NCBI GenBank assembly: GCA_947629725.1
Contig: CANREU010000020.1
Span: 1-15,678 of the forward strand
Direction of reading: 5' to 3'
DNA length: 15,678 nucleotides
Source: an uncultured Clostridia bacterium
GTDB lineage: Bacteria > Bacillota > Clostridia > Christensenellales > Borkfalkiaceae
Under the pieces are notes generated by a model. That model saw only the letters and a program-made list of their open reading frames with translations, was not told the origin of the DNA and ran no database searches. Every line of letters starts with the position of its first letter. Within the stretch, counting starts at the first letter, position 1. Shown one piece after another: positions 1 to 6,345 of the stretch. Position numbers and translations under genes: made by a program.

Positions 1-123
1 GGCGAGATCCTCACCTATGCGACCTCCCTCCGCTCCATGACGCAGGGAAGAGGCAAGTTCACCGAGACCTTCGCGCGCTACGAACAGGCGCCCGAGACCG
101 TGCTCCAGAGCCTCGTGAAATAA
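1..123 (+). CDS. fusA: Elongation factor G-type GTPase, C-terminal end (partial)
   Basis: Frame 1 is open from the left edge to TAA at 121-123 and gives 40 residues. They contain YATSLRSMTQGRGKF followed by FARYEQAP, which is the conserved end of EF-G domain V (family pattern ATxLRSMTQGRG then F-x-x-Y-E-x-x-P). EF-G drives ribosomal translocation with GTP in the cytoplasm. Only the extreme C-terminus is here, so the GTPase motifs cannot be seen and I cannot tell canonical FusA from an EF-G-like paralogue; the ending 'FARYEQAP' leaves the paralogue possible. The gene is co-directional with nothing else in the window and is closed by the terminator at 157-184, so it is transcriptionally separate from the - strand genes. 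Confidence 0.85.
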   Translation, partial: GEILTYATSLRSMTQGRGKFTETFARYEQAPETVLQSLVK

Positions 124-156
124 GGGCCTTCCCCCGTTTTTCGGACCCCATGCATC

Positions 157-184
157 AAAAACCCCGCACCGCGGGGTTTTTCTT
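157..184 (+). terminator. Rho-independent terminator of the EF-G gene
   Basis: A perfect 11-bp inverted repeat (157-167 AAAAACCCCGC with 171-181 GCGGGGTTTTT) around a 3-nt loop ends in a T run. It lies 33 bp after the EF-G stop codon. The A run on the left would also let it work on the opposite strand. Confidence 0.9.
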
Positions 185-223
185 GTGTGCTTTTTACGCC
201 TCTTCACCCCCCCTCTTTTCCGC

Positions 224-284
224 GTCATTCTGAGCCGCCGCGCCGACCGCACTATGCGGTCGGCGCGGCGTGTCGAAGAATCCC
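224..284. repeat. REP-like palindromic element, GTCATTC...GAATC type
   Basis: A perfect 16-bp inverted repeat (236-251 with 255-270, loop CTA) sits between GTCATTCTGAGC on the left and GTCGAAGAATCCC on the right, so ATTC and GAAT also pair outside the main stem. Short palindromes with GTCATTCTGAGC and GTCGAAGAATC ends are, from memory, widespread intergenic repeats in many bacteria. Its function here is unknown. Confidence 0.75.
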
Positions 285-374
285 GAAGTACGAAGTCCCC
301 CCCGCCCCCTACCCCTCGCCCCCCAAAGGAGGGCGAGGGCAAACGAAGAAGAGAGGTGCATGCCTCGCTTCTTC

Positions 375-412
375 GTCATTCCGACGCCGCGCCTTGCGCG
401 GCGGAGTGAATC
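375..412. repeat. Second GTCATTC...GAATC palindrome
   Basis: Inner arms CGCCGCGC (385-392) and GCGCGGCG (396-403) surround a CTT loop, and GTCATTC (375-381) and GTGAATC (406-412) form the ends. The ends and the GC-rich core match the element at 224-284, so this is a shorter, more diverged member of the same family. Confidence 0.65.
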
Positions 413-426
413 TTGCTCTTTTCTTC

Positions 427-517
427 CACCCCTCACCCTACCCTCCCCCCTCAAGTATTAGGGGGGAGGCAAGAGGAAAGGCGCCGCCCCTCCCCCTGAC
501 GCAGGGGGGAGGGCACG
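427..517. repeat. Two C-rich/G-rich palindromes
   Basis: The first has arms CCTCCCCCCT (442-451) and AGGGGGGAGG (460-469) and is preceded by CCCTCACCCTA. The second pairs CCCTCCCCCTG (488-498) with CAGGGGGGAGGG (502-513), one G being unpaired. The first resembles the element at 3999-4045 in its lead-in, its arms and the bases after the right arm. They look like members of a genome-wide intergenic palindrome family. Confidence 0.65.
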
Positions 518-546
518 CTTGGGATATGCGGAGACGGAAAACGAAC

Positions 547-569
547 GCCCTCCCGCGGAGGGGCTTTTT
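547..569 (+). terminator. Possible + strand hairpin with T run
   Basis: GCCCTCC (547-553) pairs with GGAGGGGC (557-564, one extra G) and is followed by TTTTT. No + strand gene lies just upstream, so this may be a back-up stop for read-through from the EF-G side or simply another palindrome of the local family. Confidence 0.3.
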
Positions 570-575
570 CCGCAG

Positions 576-603
576 AAAAAAGCGGCGCCGGACGGCGCCG
601 CCT
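576..603 (-). terminator. Rho-independent terminator of the ferritin gene
   Basis: On the - strand a perfect 8-bp stem (GCGGCGCC, loop GTCC, GGCGCCGC; + strand 582-601) is followed by TTTTTT (complement of 576-581). It begins about 17 bp after the ferritin stop codon. Confidence 0.9.
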
Positions 604-617
604 CTTTCGCGTATTCT

Positions 618-1136
618 TTACATGGCAGGACCCGTCGCAGAGGGCGCGTACACCCGCCCCGCGAGCTCTTGGTTCAGGGCATAGAGCCCCTTCGCATCCC
701 CGCCGAAGAGCTTCATCTTCTTGATCATGTCCTCGGCGTTGGTCTCCTCCTCGCCCTGCTCCTTGATGAACCAGTCGAGGAACTGCATGGTCTTGTAATC
801 CTTCTGCGCGAACGCCTCGTGGTAGATCGCGGTGATGAGCGAGGTCACATACTGTTCGTGCGCATACCCCGCTTCGAGGGGCGCGAGGTGGTCTTTGAAA
901 GTTTTATCGGGCTTTGCGACCTCTTTGAGCTCCACTTTCACGCCGTTGTTCAAGAGGTATCTGCGCATCATGAAGGCGTGGTCGCGCTCCTCCTGCGCCT
1001 GCACCTCATACCAATGGGCGAAGCCGTCGAGCCCCTCGTCGGCATAGTAATCGGCGAAATCCAGATAGAGGTACGCCGAATAGAGTTCCTTGTTGATCTG
1101 ATCGTTCAGAAGATCTGCGATCTTTTTGTTTAACAT
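618..1136 (-). CDS. ftnA: Bacterial non-haem ferritin
   Basis: A 172-residue four-helix ferritin of normal length. Ferritins assemble into 24-subunit cytoplasmic shells that oxidise Fe2+ and store it as a ferric mineral. The ferroxidase ligands are visible: E17 (in NKELYSAY), E49-x-x-H52 (in EERDH), E93, and Q126 with E129 (in EQGEEE), the same pattern as E. coli FtnA. No haem-binding methionine context of bacterioferritin is obvious. The start is fixed by AAGGAGG at 1144-1150, 7 nt before ATG. It has its own promoter (1167-1195) and terminator (576-603), so it is a single-gene unit just downstream of the maltodextrin cluster rather than part of it. The tail after helix E (GRVYAPSATGPAM) is variable in the family. 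I am sure of the family; the symbol follows E. coli usage. Confidence 0.95.
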   Translation of the reverse strand: MLNKKIADLLNDQINKELYSAYLYLDFADYYADEGLDGFAHWYEVQAQEERDHAFMMRRYLLNNGVKVELKEVAKPDKTFKDHLAPLEAGYAHEQYVTSLITAIYHEAFAQKDYKTMQFLDWFIKEQGEEETNAEDMIKKMKLFGGDAKGLYALNQELAGRVYAPSATGPAM

Positions 1137-1166
1137 ACAACTGCCTCCTTATTTTTCTTGCCGACA

Positions 1167-1195
1167 ATCATAGCACAGTCCGCCGAAAAAAACAA
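1167..1195 (-). promoter_or_regulatory. Predicted sigma-A promoter of the ferritin gene
   Basis: On the - strand TTGTTT (complement of 1190-1195) and TATGAT (complement of 1167-1172) are separated by exactly 17 bp, close to the TTGACA/TATAAT consensus. The start of transcription would fall near 1160, giving a short leader with AAGGAGG before the ATG at 1136. I see no clear Fur-box palindrome over it, but did not scan with a matrix. Confidence 0.7.
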
Positions 1196-1240
1196 GAGTT
1201 TTTCGGAAAAAACTGCCCCCATTTGCAAAAAATGTAAGGT

Positions 1241-2089
1241 TTAGCCCTTTGTGGCGCCGCCGGTGATCCCCTCTACGTAGTAGCGCTGGAGGAAGATGAA
1301 GAGGAGGACGACGGGGACGGCCACGAGGATGGAGCCCGCCGCAAAGCAGGTGAAATAAGTCGATTTATGGGTGGTGTCGAGGAACTCGAAGAGCCCTATC
1401 GCCACGGTGTACTGCTCGCGGTTGGTGCCCAAAATAACCTTCGCGAAGATGAAGTCGGACCACGGCGAGATGAACGCCATGAGGGCGGTGTAGACGATGA
1501 TGGGCTTTGAGAGCGGCACGATGATCTTCCAGAAGACCTGCCAGCTCGTTGCGCCGTCTAACCGCGCCGCCTCGTCGAGGGAGGAAGAAATCGTGTCGAA
1601 AAATCCTTTTGCGACGTAAAAGCCAAGCCCCGCACCGCCGGAGTACACGAGAATAAGGGAGACGAGCTGCCCGTCCAAATGAAAGGCTTTCAAAATGTAA
1701 TACACGGCCACCATGCTCATGAACCCCGGGAACATGCCGAGGACGAGGGCGATCTGCATGAAGGGCTTCCGCATCTTGAAGCGGAAGCGGCTCATGGCGT
1801 ATGCCACCATGAGGGTGACGAGGGTGGAGAGGATGCAGGAGCACACCGCGACGAGGAGGGTGTTGAAATACCAGCGGACGAAGAGGGTCTCGCGGAAGAG
1901 GCGGACGAAGTTATCGAACGTGAGCCCCTGCGGGAAGAAGGTGTAGGTGATGGCGCCCGGCTCCGCGCGGAACGCCTGCAAGACGATCCAGACGATGGGC
2001 ACGAGCCAGAGCACGGAGAGTGCGATGAGGACGATCTCCGCGACGATATTTCCCGCAACGCGCCTTACTTTTAAGCCTGCTTTTTTCAT
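1241..2089 (-). CDS. malG: Maltodextrin ABC importer, MalG-type permease subunit
   Basis: A 282-residue inner-membrane subunit of a CUT1 sugar importer. About six hydrophobic segments are visible, starting with IVLIALSVLWLVPIVWIV at residues 19-36. The cytoplasmic coupling loop that docks on the ATPase is clear at residues 173-192: EAARLDGA, then the spacing to the conserved P192. Length and the C-terminal end (QRYYVEGITGGATKG) match MalG, whose usual ending is V-x-G-L-T-x-G-A-x-K-G. The start codon overlaps the stop of the upstream malF-type gene by 4 bp (ATGA at 2086-2089), so the two subunits are translationally coupled and should pair in the membrane. No ATPase gene follows; the next gene is ferritin with its own promoter. 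No good terminator is visible after the stop. Confidence 0.93.
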   Translation of the reverse strand: MKKAGLKVRRVAGNIVAEIVLIALSVLWLVPIVWIVLQAFRAEPGAITYTFFPQGLTFDNFVRLFRETLFVRWYFNTLLVAVCSCILSTLVTLMVAYAMSRFRFKMRKPFMQIALVLGMFPGFMSMVAVYYILKAFHLDGQLVSLILVYSGGAGLGFYVAKGFFDTISSSLDEAARLDGATSWQVFWKIIVPLSKPIIVYTALMAFISPWSDFIFAKVILGTNREQYTVAIGLFEFLDTTHKSTYFTCFAAGSILVAVPVVLLFIFLQRYYVEGITGGATKG

Positions 2090-3864
2090 ACCTGAAAATC
2101 CCCCTCTCCCTTATTTGCGCTCGTTCTCGAATAGGCGAAGAGCGAGAACACGGCGCTCGCCGCAAAGGTGTAGATCCCGATGACCGCGCCCAAGTTGTAA
2201 TCACTCTGCTCGATGGTGAGTTTATACAGCCATGTGATGAGAAGATCTGTTTTCCCCGCGATGTGATACCCCGGCACGGCGGGTCCCCCTCCCGTAAGCA
2301 AATAGATGATATTGAAGTTGTTGATGTTCCCGATGAACTGCTGGATGAGGTAGGGCCCCGTTACAAATAGCACATACGGGAGCGTAATGCGGGCAAAGAG
2401 CGTGACGGGGTTTGCGCCGTCGATCCTTGCCGCCTCGTAGAGGTCCTTCGGGATATTCATGAGGACGCCCGTCGTGATGAGCATGGTATAGGGCACGCCG
2501 ATCCACAGGTTCACGACGAGGACGCTCATGCGAGGAAGGATGGAGTCGTAGGCGACGTTCCCCAAAAAGTCTATCCGCTGCGAGATGATGCCCCAGTCTA
2601 AGAGGGCGGTGTTCAAGGGCCCGTCTATGTGCAGGAAATTGTTCATCGTAAGAAGCGTGATGAACTGGGGGATCGCGATCGTGAGGACGAACACTGTTCT
2701 GAATACGGGTCTGCCCACAATGCCCTTCTTGTTGATGAGAAGAGCCAAAAGGATGCCGCCGAAGTAGCAGGAGACGGTGGCAAGGAGCGCCCAAAGCAGC
2801 GTCCAGCCGAGGATGGGGAAGAAAGTGCCCGCGATCTTGGCGCTCGAAAACACCTGCCCGAACATGTCGAACCCGATCCAATCAAAGAGGGACGCAGGCG
2901 GGAGGTGCGCGTGATCGTAACTCGTGAACGCCATCAAGATCATGTAGACGAGCGGGATGACGGTGAAAGCGAGCACGCAGACGATGGGGATGAAGAGCAT
3001 CGTCTTATAGAGCTTCCTGTCGAAGAGGTCGAAGAGGTCCTTGCGGAACCCTTGAGGCCTGCCCCCCGCGCGCCTCACGTCCCAAGCCTTCCTGCCCGAC
3101 TGCACCGAAGAGACATAGATACAGAGAAAAGCTATGATGAGGAGGATGGTACAAACGCCGAAGAGGAGCATGAGGAGGGAGTTGTCCCCATGCGTGACGA
3201 CGGGGTTGCCCCATTCATCGACCGTTTCCCCCGTAGACTGCACGTGCGTACCCAAAGTAAAGAACCCGACAAACGCGCTCCCGCCCGAAAGGACCATGAA
3301 GACGATAAAGCCCGCCTCGATGAGGAAGAAGATACTCCCCTTTATATACTGCCCCGCGCCGATGTTCCCGAAGCCCATGAAAAGATGGGAGAGCTTTTCC
3401 CAAACGTTGCCGCGGACGAACCCGAGGGCGAAGTCCTTGATCCCAGCCCAGATCTTCTTGCCGAGGGAGGCGATACGGAAGGGCAGGTTTTTGAAGAAGC
3501 GGCCGATGGAGATCGCGATCCCCACGATCTCCGCAATGAGTGCGGAGGTCAGCCAGATGACCCACCCGTGCAGAATGCGGTATGTCCATATACAGACAAG
3601 CTCCCCTATGTGCAGCCAACCGTGAACGATCTCCCGCCGAAGAGCTCCGACCCTTTTCCTGACGCTGCTTGTGCTCCCTTTCTTGAAGAGGCGGCCGATG
3701 AGAAGCGCGAGCCCGACGATCTCCGCAATGAGCGCGGACAACAGCCAGATGACCCACCCGTGCAGAATGCGGTATGTCCATATACAGACGAGTTCTCCGA
3801 TGTGCAGCCAACCGTGAAAGATCTTTTGCCGGAGATCGCCGATACTGTCTCTATCGTTATCCAT
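2086..3864 (-). CDS. malF: Maltodextrin ABC importer, MalF-type permease with a duplicated N-terminal extension
   Basis: A 592-residue CUT1 permease. The standard part begins near residue 140: LSHLFMGFGNI then GQYIKGSIFFLIEAGFIVFM, a first TM and loop typical of Gram-positive MalF/GanP proteins, followed by the transport domain with the EAA loop EAARIDGA at 477-484. Such proteins are usually about 420-450 residues. Residues 1 to about 130 are extra and consist of a 64-residue unit in tandem, each with HGW-x15-HGW and a hydrophobic segment (about 38-60 and 102-124). I do not recognise this extension. The start is chosen at 3864 because AAGGAGG lies at 3869-3875 immediately before it; the frame stays open to 4008, but that part runs through palindromic intergenic DNA. 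It overlaps malG by 4 bp. A 249-bp gap separates it from the phosphorylase gene, so it may have its own promoter. Confidence 0.92.
   Translation of the reverse strand: MDNDRDSIGDLRQKIFHGWLHIGELVCIWTYRILHGWVIWLLSALIAEIVGLALLIGRLFKKGSTSSVRKRVGALRREIVHGWLHIGELVCIWTYRILHGWVIWLTSALIAEIVGIAISIGRFFKNLPFRIASLGKKIWAGIKDFALGFVRGNVWEKLSHLFMGFGNIGAGQYIKGSIFFLIEAGFIVFMVLSGGSAFVGFFTLGTHVQSTGETVDEWGNPVVTHGDNSLLMLLFGVCTILLIIAFLCIYVSSVQSGRKAWDVRRAGGRPQGFRKDLFDLFDRKLYKTMLFIPIVCVLAFTVIPLVYMILMAFTSYDHAHLPPASLFDWIGFDMFGQVFSSAKIAGTFFPILGWTLLWALLATVSCYFGGILLALLINKKGIVGRPVFRTVFVLTIAIPQFITLLTMNNFLHIDGPLNTALLDWGIISQRIDFLGNVAYDSILPRMSVLVVNLWIGVPYTMLITTGVLMNIPKDLYEAARIDGANPVTLFARITLPYVLFVTGPYLIQQFIGNINNFNIIYLLTGGGPAVPGYHIAGKTDLLITWLYKLTIEQSDYNLGAVIGIYTFAASAVFSLFAYSRTSANKGEGDFQV
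3489..3840 (-). repeat. 192-bp tandem duplication inside the malF-type gene
   Basis: Copy 1 is about 3681-3840 (residues 9-62) and copy 2 about 3489-3648 (residues 73-126), offset by exactly 192 bp (64 codons). A 48-nt run is identical in both (3550-3597 and 3742-3789). At protein level, residues 17-41 equal 81-105. Conservation at the DNA level points to a recent in-frame duplication. Confidence 0.93.
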
Positions 3865-4113
3865 GATTCCTCCTTGTATTTCCGCACTGCCTGCGCCCTC
3901 GGGGGAGGGCATGCACACGCCCGCCGAAAGCCTTCCCCCCTCGGGGGGAAGGTGTCCCCGTAGGGGACGGATGAGGGGCAATTCGCAATTTCGCGGGCGG
4001 ACCCTCACCCCTATCCCTCCCCCTCACGTAAGGGGAGGGCTTGCGCCACCTTTTTCTCGGCGCCCCCTCTTGGGGGAGGGCATGCGCCGCACCCCTGCAA
4101 AGGGAGGCTGTAT
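3865..4113. repeat. Intergenic gap filled with five palindromes
   Basis: Between the phosphorylase stop and the malF start lie five inverted repeats: GCCCTC/GAGGGC (3895-3910), a perfect 10-bp CCTTCCCCCC/GGGGGGAAGG (3931-3952), GTCCCC/GGGGAC (3954-3968), CCCTCCCC/GGGGAGGG (4015-4039), and a long nested one at 4058-4089 with outer arms CGGCGC/GCGCCG. None is followed by a T run on the - strand, so they are not classic terminators; they may still stabilise the upstream mRNA end or reduce read-through into malFG. The block GGGGGAGGGCATGC occurs at both 3902 and 4072. No clear promoter is seen here. Confidence 0.75.
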
Positions 4114-6345
4114 TCAGATCTTCCAGATCTTCGCGGCGTAGGACGCGATCGCCCTGTCGGACGAGAAAAATGCGGAATGGGTCGCGTTTTCAAGCTGTTT
4201 GCGGGCAAAGAGCGCGCCGTTTTTGTAGTCCCTGTTCACCGCGAGAAGGGCGGAAACGTAGGGCATGAGGTCGTAGAGCACATAGTAGTGGTCGGGACGG
4301 TTGTAGGTGCGCTCGAAGGTGGCGGCATAGAGCTCTTCGAGCTCCGCGCTCGCGGGGAAGGTCCCGTCGGTGAGGGTGTCCGTCACCTCCTTGATCCGCG
4401 GATCTTTCTCCGCGAACAGGACGGGGTCGTACCCCTTCTCGAGGGAGGCGATCTCCTCCTCCGTGGCCCCGAAGATGTAGTTGTTCTCGCGCCCCGCCTT
4501 TTCCACGATCTCGATGTTCGCCCCGTCCATCGTGCCCACCGTGACGGCGCCGTTCATCATGAGTTTCATGTTCCCCGTGCCGCTCGCCTCAAAGCCCGCC
4601 GTGGAGACCTGCAAACTGACGTCGCTCCCCGCGACGATCTTCTCGGCGTAACTCACGTCGTAATTCTGCACGAAGACGACCTGCAGCTTCCGGTTCACCG
4701 CCCCGTCGCCGTTCACGAGCGCGGCGATGTCGTTGAGGTACTTGATCGTGGCCTTCGCCCGCTTGTAACCCCCCGCCGCCTTCGCGCCGAAGAGGAACAC
4801 CGTGGGCGTGAAATCGGGGAGCCTCCCCTCTTTCAGGTCGAAATAAATGCGCAGGATCGCAAACGCCGTCATGAGCTGCCGTTTATACTCGTGCAGGCGC
4901 TTGACTTGGGCGATATAAATGGCGTCTTCGAGGAGTTTTACGCCCTCCCTTTTCTCGATATAGGCGGCGAGCTGCCGCTTTTTCTCCGCTTTCACCGCGG
5001 AGAAGGCCCCGAGCGTCTTCCCGTCCGAACAGTCGATCCTTTCGATCTGGCTCAAATCGTTCCGCCAGCCCCTGCCGAGGCGGGCGTCGTAAAATCCCGA
5101 GAGCTCCCCGTTGCACAACAGGAGCCAGCGGCGGTGGGTGACGCCGTTCGTCACGTTGAGGAATTTTTGGGGGTCGAGGCGGTATGCCGCCGAAAACAGC
5201 TTCTCCTTCAGAATGCGGGAGTGGATCTCCGCCACGCCGTTGACGTGCCCCGAGACGTACACCGCCACGTTCGCCATGCAGAACCGCCCGCCCGTGAGGA
5301 CGGACATCGCCCGCCTCTCCTCCGCCGTGCACCCCCGCTCCCGCCACTCCGCGGAGGCGTAAATTTGCAATCTCTTCAGGATGTGGGCGATCTCGGGCAA
5401 GATCTTTTCCACGAGCTTCTCGTCCCAGCATTCGAGCGCCTCGGGCAGAATGGTGTGGTTGGTGTAGTTGAAGGTCTCCTTTGCGATCTCCACGGCGCGG
5501 CCGAAGGACAGGCGGTATTCCGAGGTCAAGAGCCGCAAAAACTCGGCGACCGCGAACACCGCGTGCGTATCGTTGAGCTGGAAGACGTTCACCGAGGGGA
5601 ACTTGGCAAAGTCACGCCCGTATTGGGCGACGAACCTCTCCACCCTCTCCCCCACCGCCGCGGCGGAAAAGAAGTATTCCTGACGGATGCGGAGGAGCTT
5701 CCCCTCCTCGGTGTCGTCCGCGGGATAGAGGTATTCCGAGAGTTTCTCCGCCTCCGCGCTCCCCTCCGCCTGATAGAGACGGAGGATATTCAAGCTCTTG
5801 CCGTAGATGGGCATATCATAGGGCACGGCGAAGACGGTCATGTCGGCAAATTCCACCCTTCTGGTCTCGTTCGGGCGGCGGACGGACCACGGGTCCCCCC
5901 ACTTCTGCCAATCGTCCGGCTCCTCGGTCTGGCGCCCCTCCTTGAATCTCTGGCGGAAGAGCCCGTATTTGTAGCGGATCCCGTAGCCGTCGAGGGGATA
6001 GCCCAAACTCGCCGCGCTGTCCAGATAGCAGGCGGCAAGGCGCCCCAGTCCCCCGTTGCCGAGGGCGGCGTCCTCCACGTCCTCGAAGACGTTGAGATCG
6101 AGCCCCTTCTGTGCGAAGATCTCCCGCGCTTCATCCAAAATACCGAGGGCGAGCAGGTTGTTATAGAACATCCTCCCCATGAGGTATTCCACGGAGAAGT
6201 AGTAGGCGCTCTTCCCCTGCGTGCGCCGCACGGGCTGCATGAGTTCCCTCATACACGCCGACGAGATCTCGCCGTATAACTCTTTCACGCTCTTGCCTGC
6301 GACCTCGATCCCGCGCAGCGCCGCGAGCAGTTTTTCTCTGTTCAT
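4114..6345 (-). CDS. glgP: Glycogen/maltodextrin phosphorylase (GT35)
   Basis: A 743-residue cytoplasmic enzyme of family GT35, which uses phosphate and a PLP cofactor to release glucose-1-phosphate from the non-reducing end of alpha-1,4-glucans. Family landmarks: LGNGGLGRLAACYLDS (95-110), FQLNDTH (255-261), NVTNGVTHRRW (397-407), and EASGTGNMKLMMNGA (586-600) with the PLP-binding lysine at K594. The start ATG at 6343-6345 overlaps the stop of the amylase gene (ATGA) and has GAGGG 7 nt upstream; the frame runs open further up but only inside the amylase gene. The protein is shorter than the roughly 800 residues of E. coli GlgP/MalP or B. subtilis GlgP, mainly at the N-terminus. Its place in a maltodextrin uptake cluster suggests imported maltodextrin as substrate (a MalP role) as well as, or instead of, stored glycogen. 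Specificity cannot be read from sequence. Confidence 0.95.
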   Translation of the reverse strand: MNREKLLAALRGIEVAGKSVKELYGEISSACMRELMQPVRRTQGKSAYYFSVEYLMGRMFYNNLLALGILDEAREIFAQKGLDLNVFEDVEDAALGNGGLGRLAACYLDSAASLGYPLDGYGIRYKYGLFRQRFKEGRQTEEPDDWQKWGDPWSVRRPNETRRVEFADMTVFAVPYDMPIYGKSLNILRLYQAEGSAEAEKLSEYLYPADDTEEGKLLRIRQEYFFSAAAVGERVERFVAQYGRDFAKFPSVNVFQLNDTHAVFAVAEFLRLLTSEYRLSFGRAVEIAKETFNYTNHTILPEALECWDEKLVEKILPEIAHILKRLQIYASAEWRERGCTAEERRAMSVLTGGRFCMANVAVYVSGHVNGVAEIHSRILKEKLFSAAYRLDPQKFLNVTNGVTHRRWLLLCNGELSGFYDARLGRGWRNDLSQIERIDCSDGKTLGAFSAVKAEKKRQLAAYIEKREGVKLLEDAIYIAQVKRLHEYKRQLMTAFAILRIYFDLKEGRLPDFTPTVFLFGAKAAGGYKRAKATIKYLNDIAALVNGDGAVNRKLQVVFVQNYDVSYAEKIVAGSDVSLQVSTAGFEASGTGNMKLMMNGAVTVGTMDGANIEIVEKAGRENNYIFGATEEEIASLEKGYDPVLFAEKDPRIKEVTDTLTDGTFPASAELEELYAATFERTYNRPDHYYVLYDLMPYVSALLAVNRDYKNGALFARKQLENATHSAFFSSDRAIASYAAKIWKI

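Larger units (their letters stand above)
185..575. other. Gene-free intergenic stretch rich in palindromes
   Basis: I see no convincing gene here. The open frames are Pro/Arg-rich, lack ribosome binding sites and overlap on both strands. What the stretch holds is a chain of short inverted repeats (listed separately) in C-rich/G-rich DNA. It separates the + strand EF-G gene from the convergent - strand ferritin gene. Confidence 0.7.

Noticed and set aside
187..684. Small + strand genes before ferritin
   Set aside because: The frames are Pro/Arg-rich, overlap each other and the palindromes, lack ribosome binding sites, and one runs into the ferritin gene in antisense.
1200..1240. A terminator after malG
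   Set aside because: T runs occur on the - strand, but no stem longer than about three pairs precedes them.
2629..3963. A 444-codon + strand frame opposite the malF-type gene
   Set aside because: It is very rich in Asp, Glu, His and Arg, as expected from the complement of hydrophobic codons, and reads the malF duplication in antisense.
3865..4008. Upstream extension of the malF-type protein by 48 residues
   Set aside because: The extra codons run through palindromic intergenic DNA, while the ATG at 3862-3864 has an AAGGAGG immediately upstream.
4177..6279. A 700-codon open frame on the + strand opposite the phosphorylase gene
   Set aside because: It is the antisense shadow of a clear GT35 gene in GC-rich DNA, with no recognisable domain and highly biased composition (Glu, Arg, Val, His).
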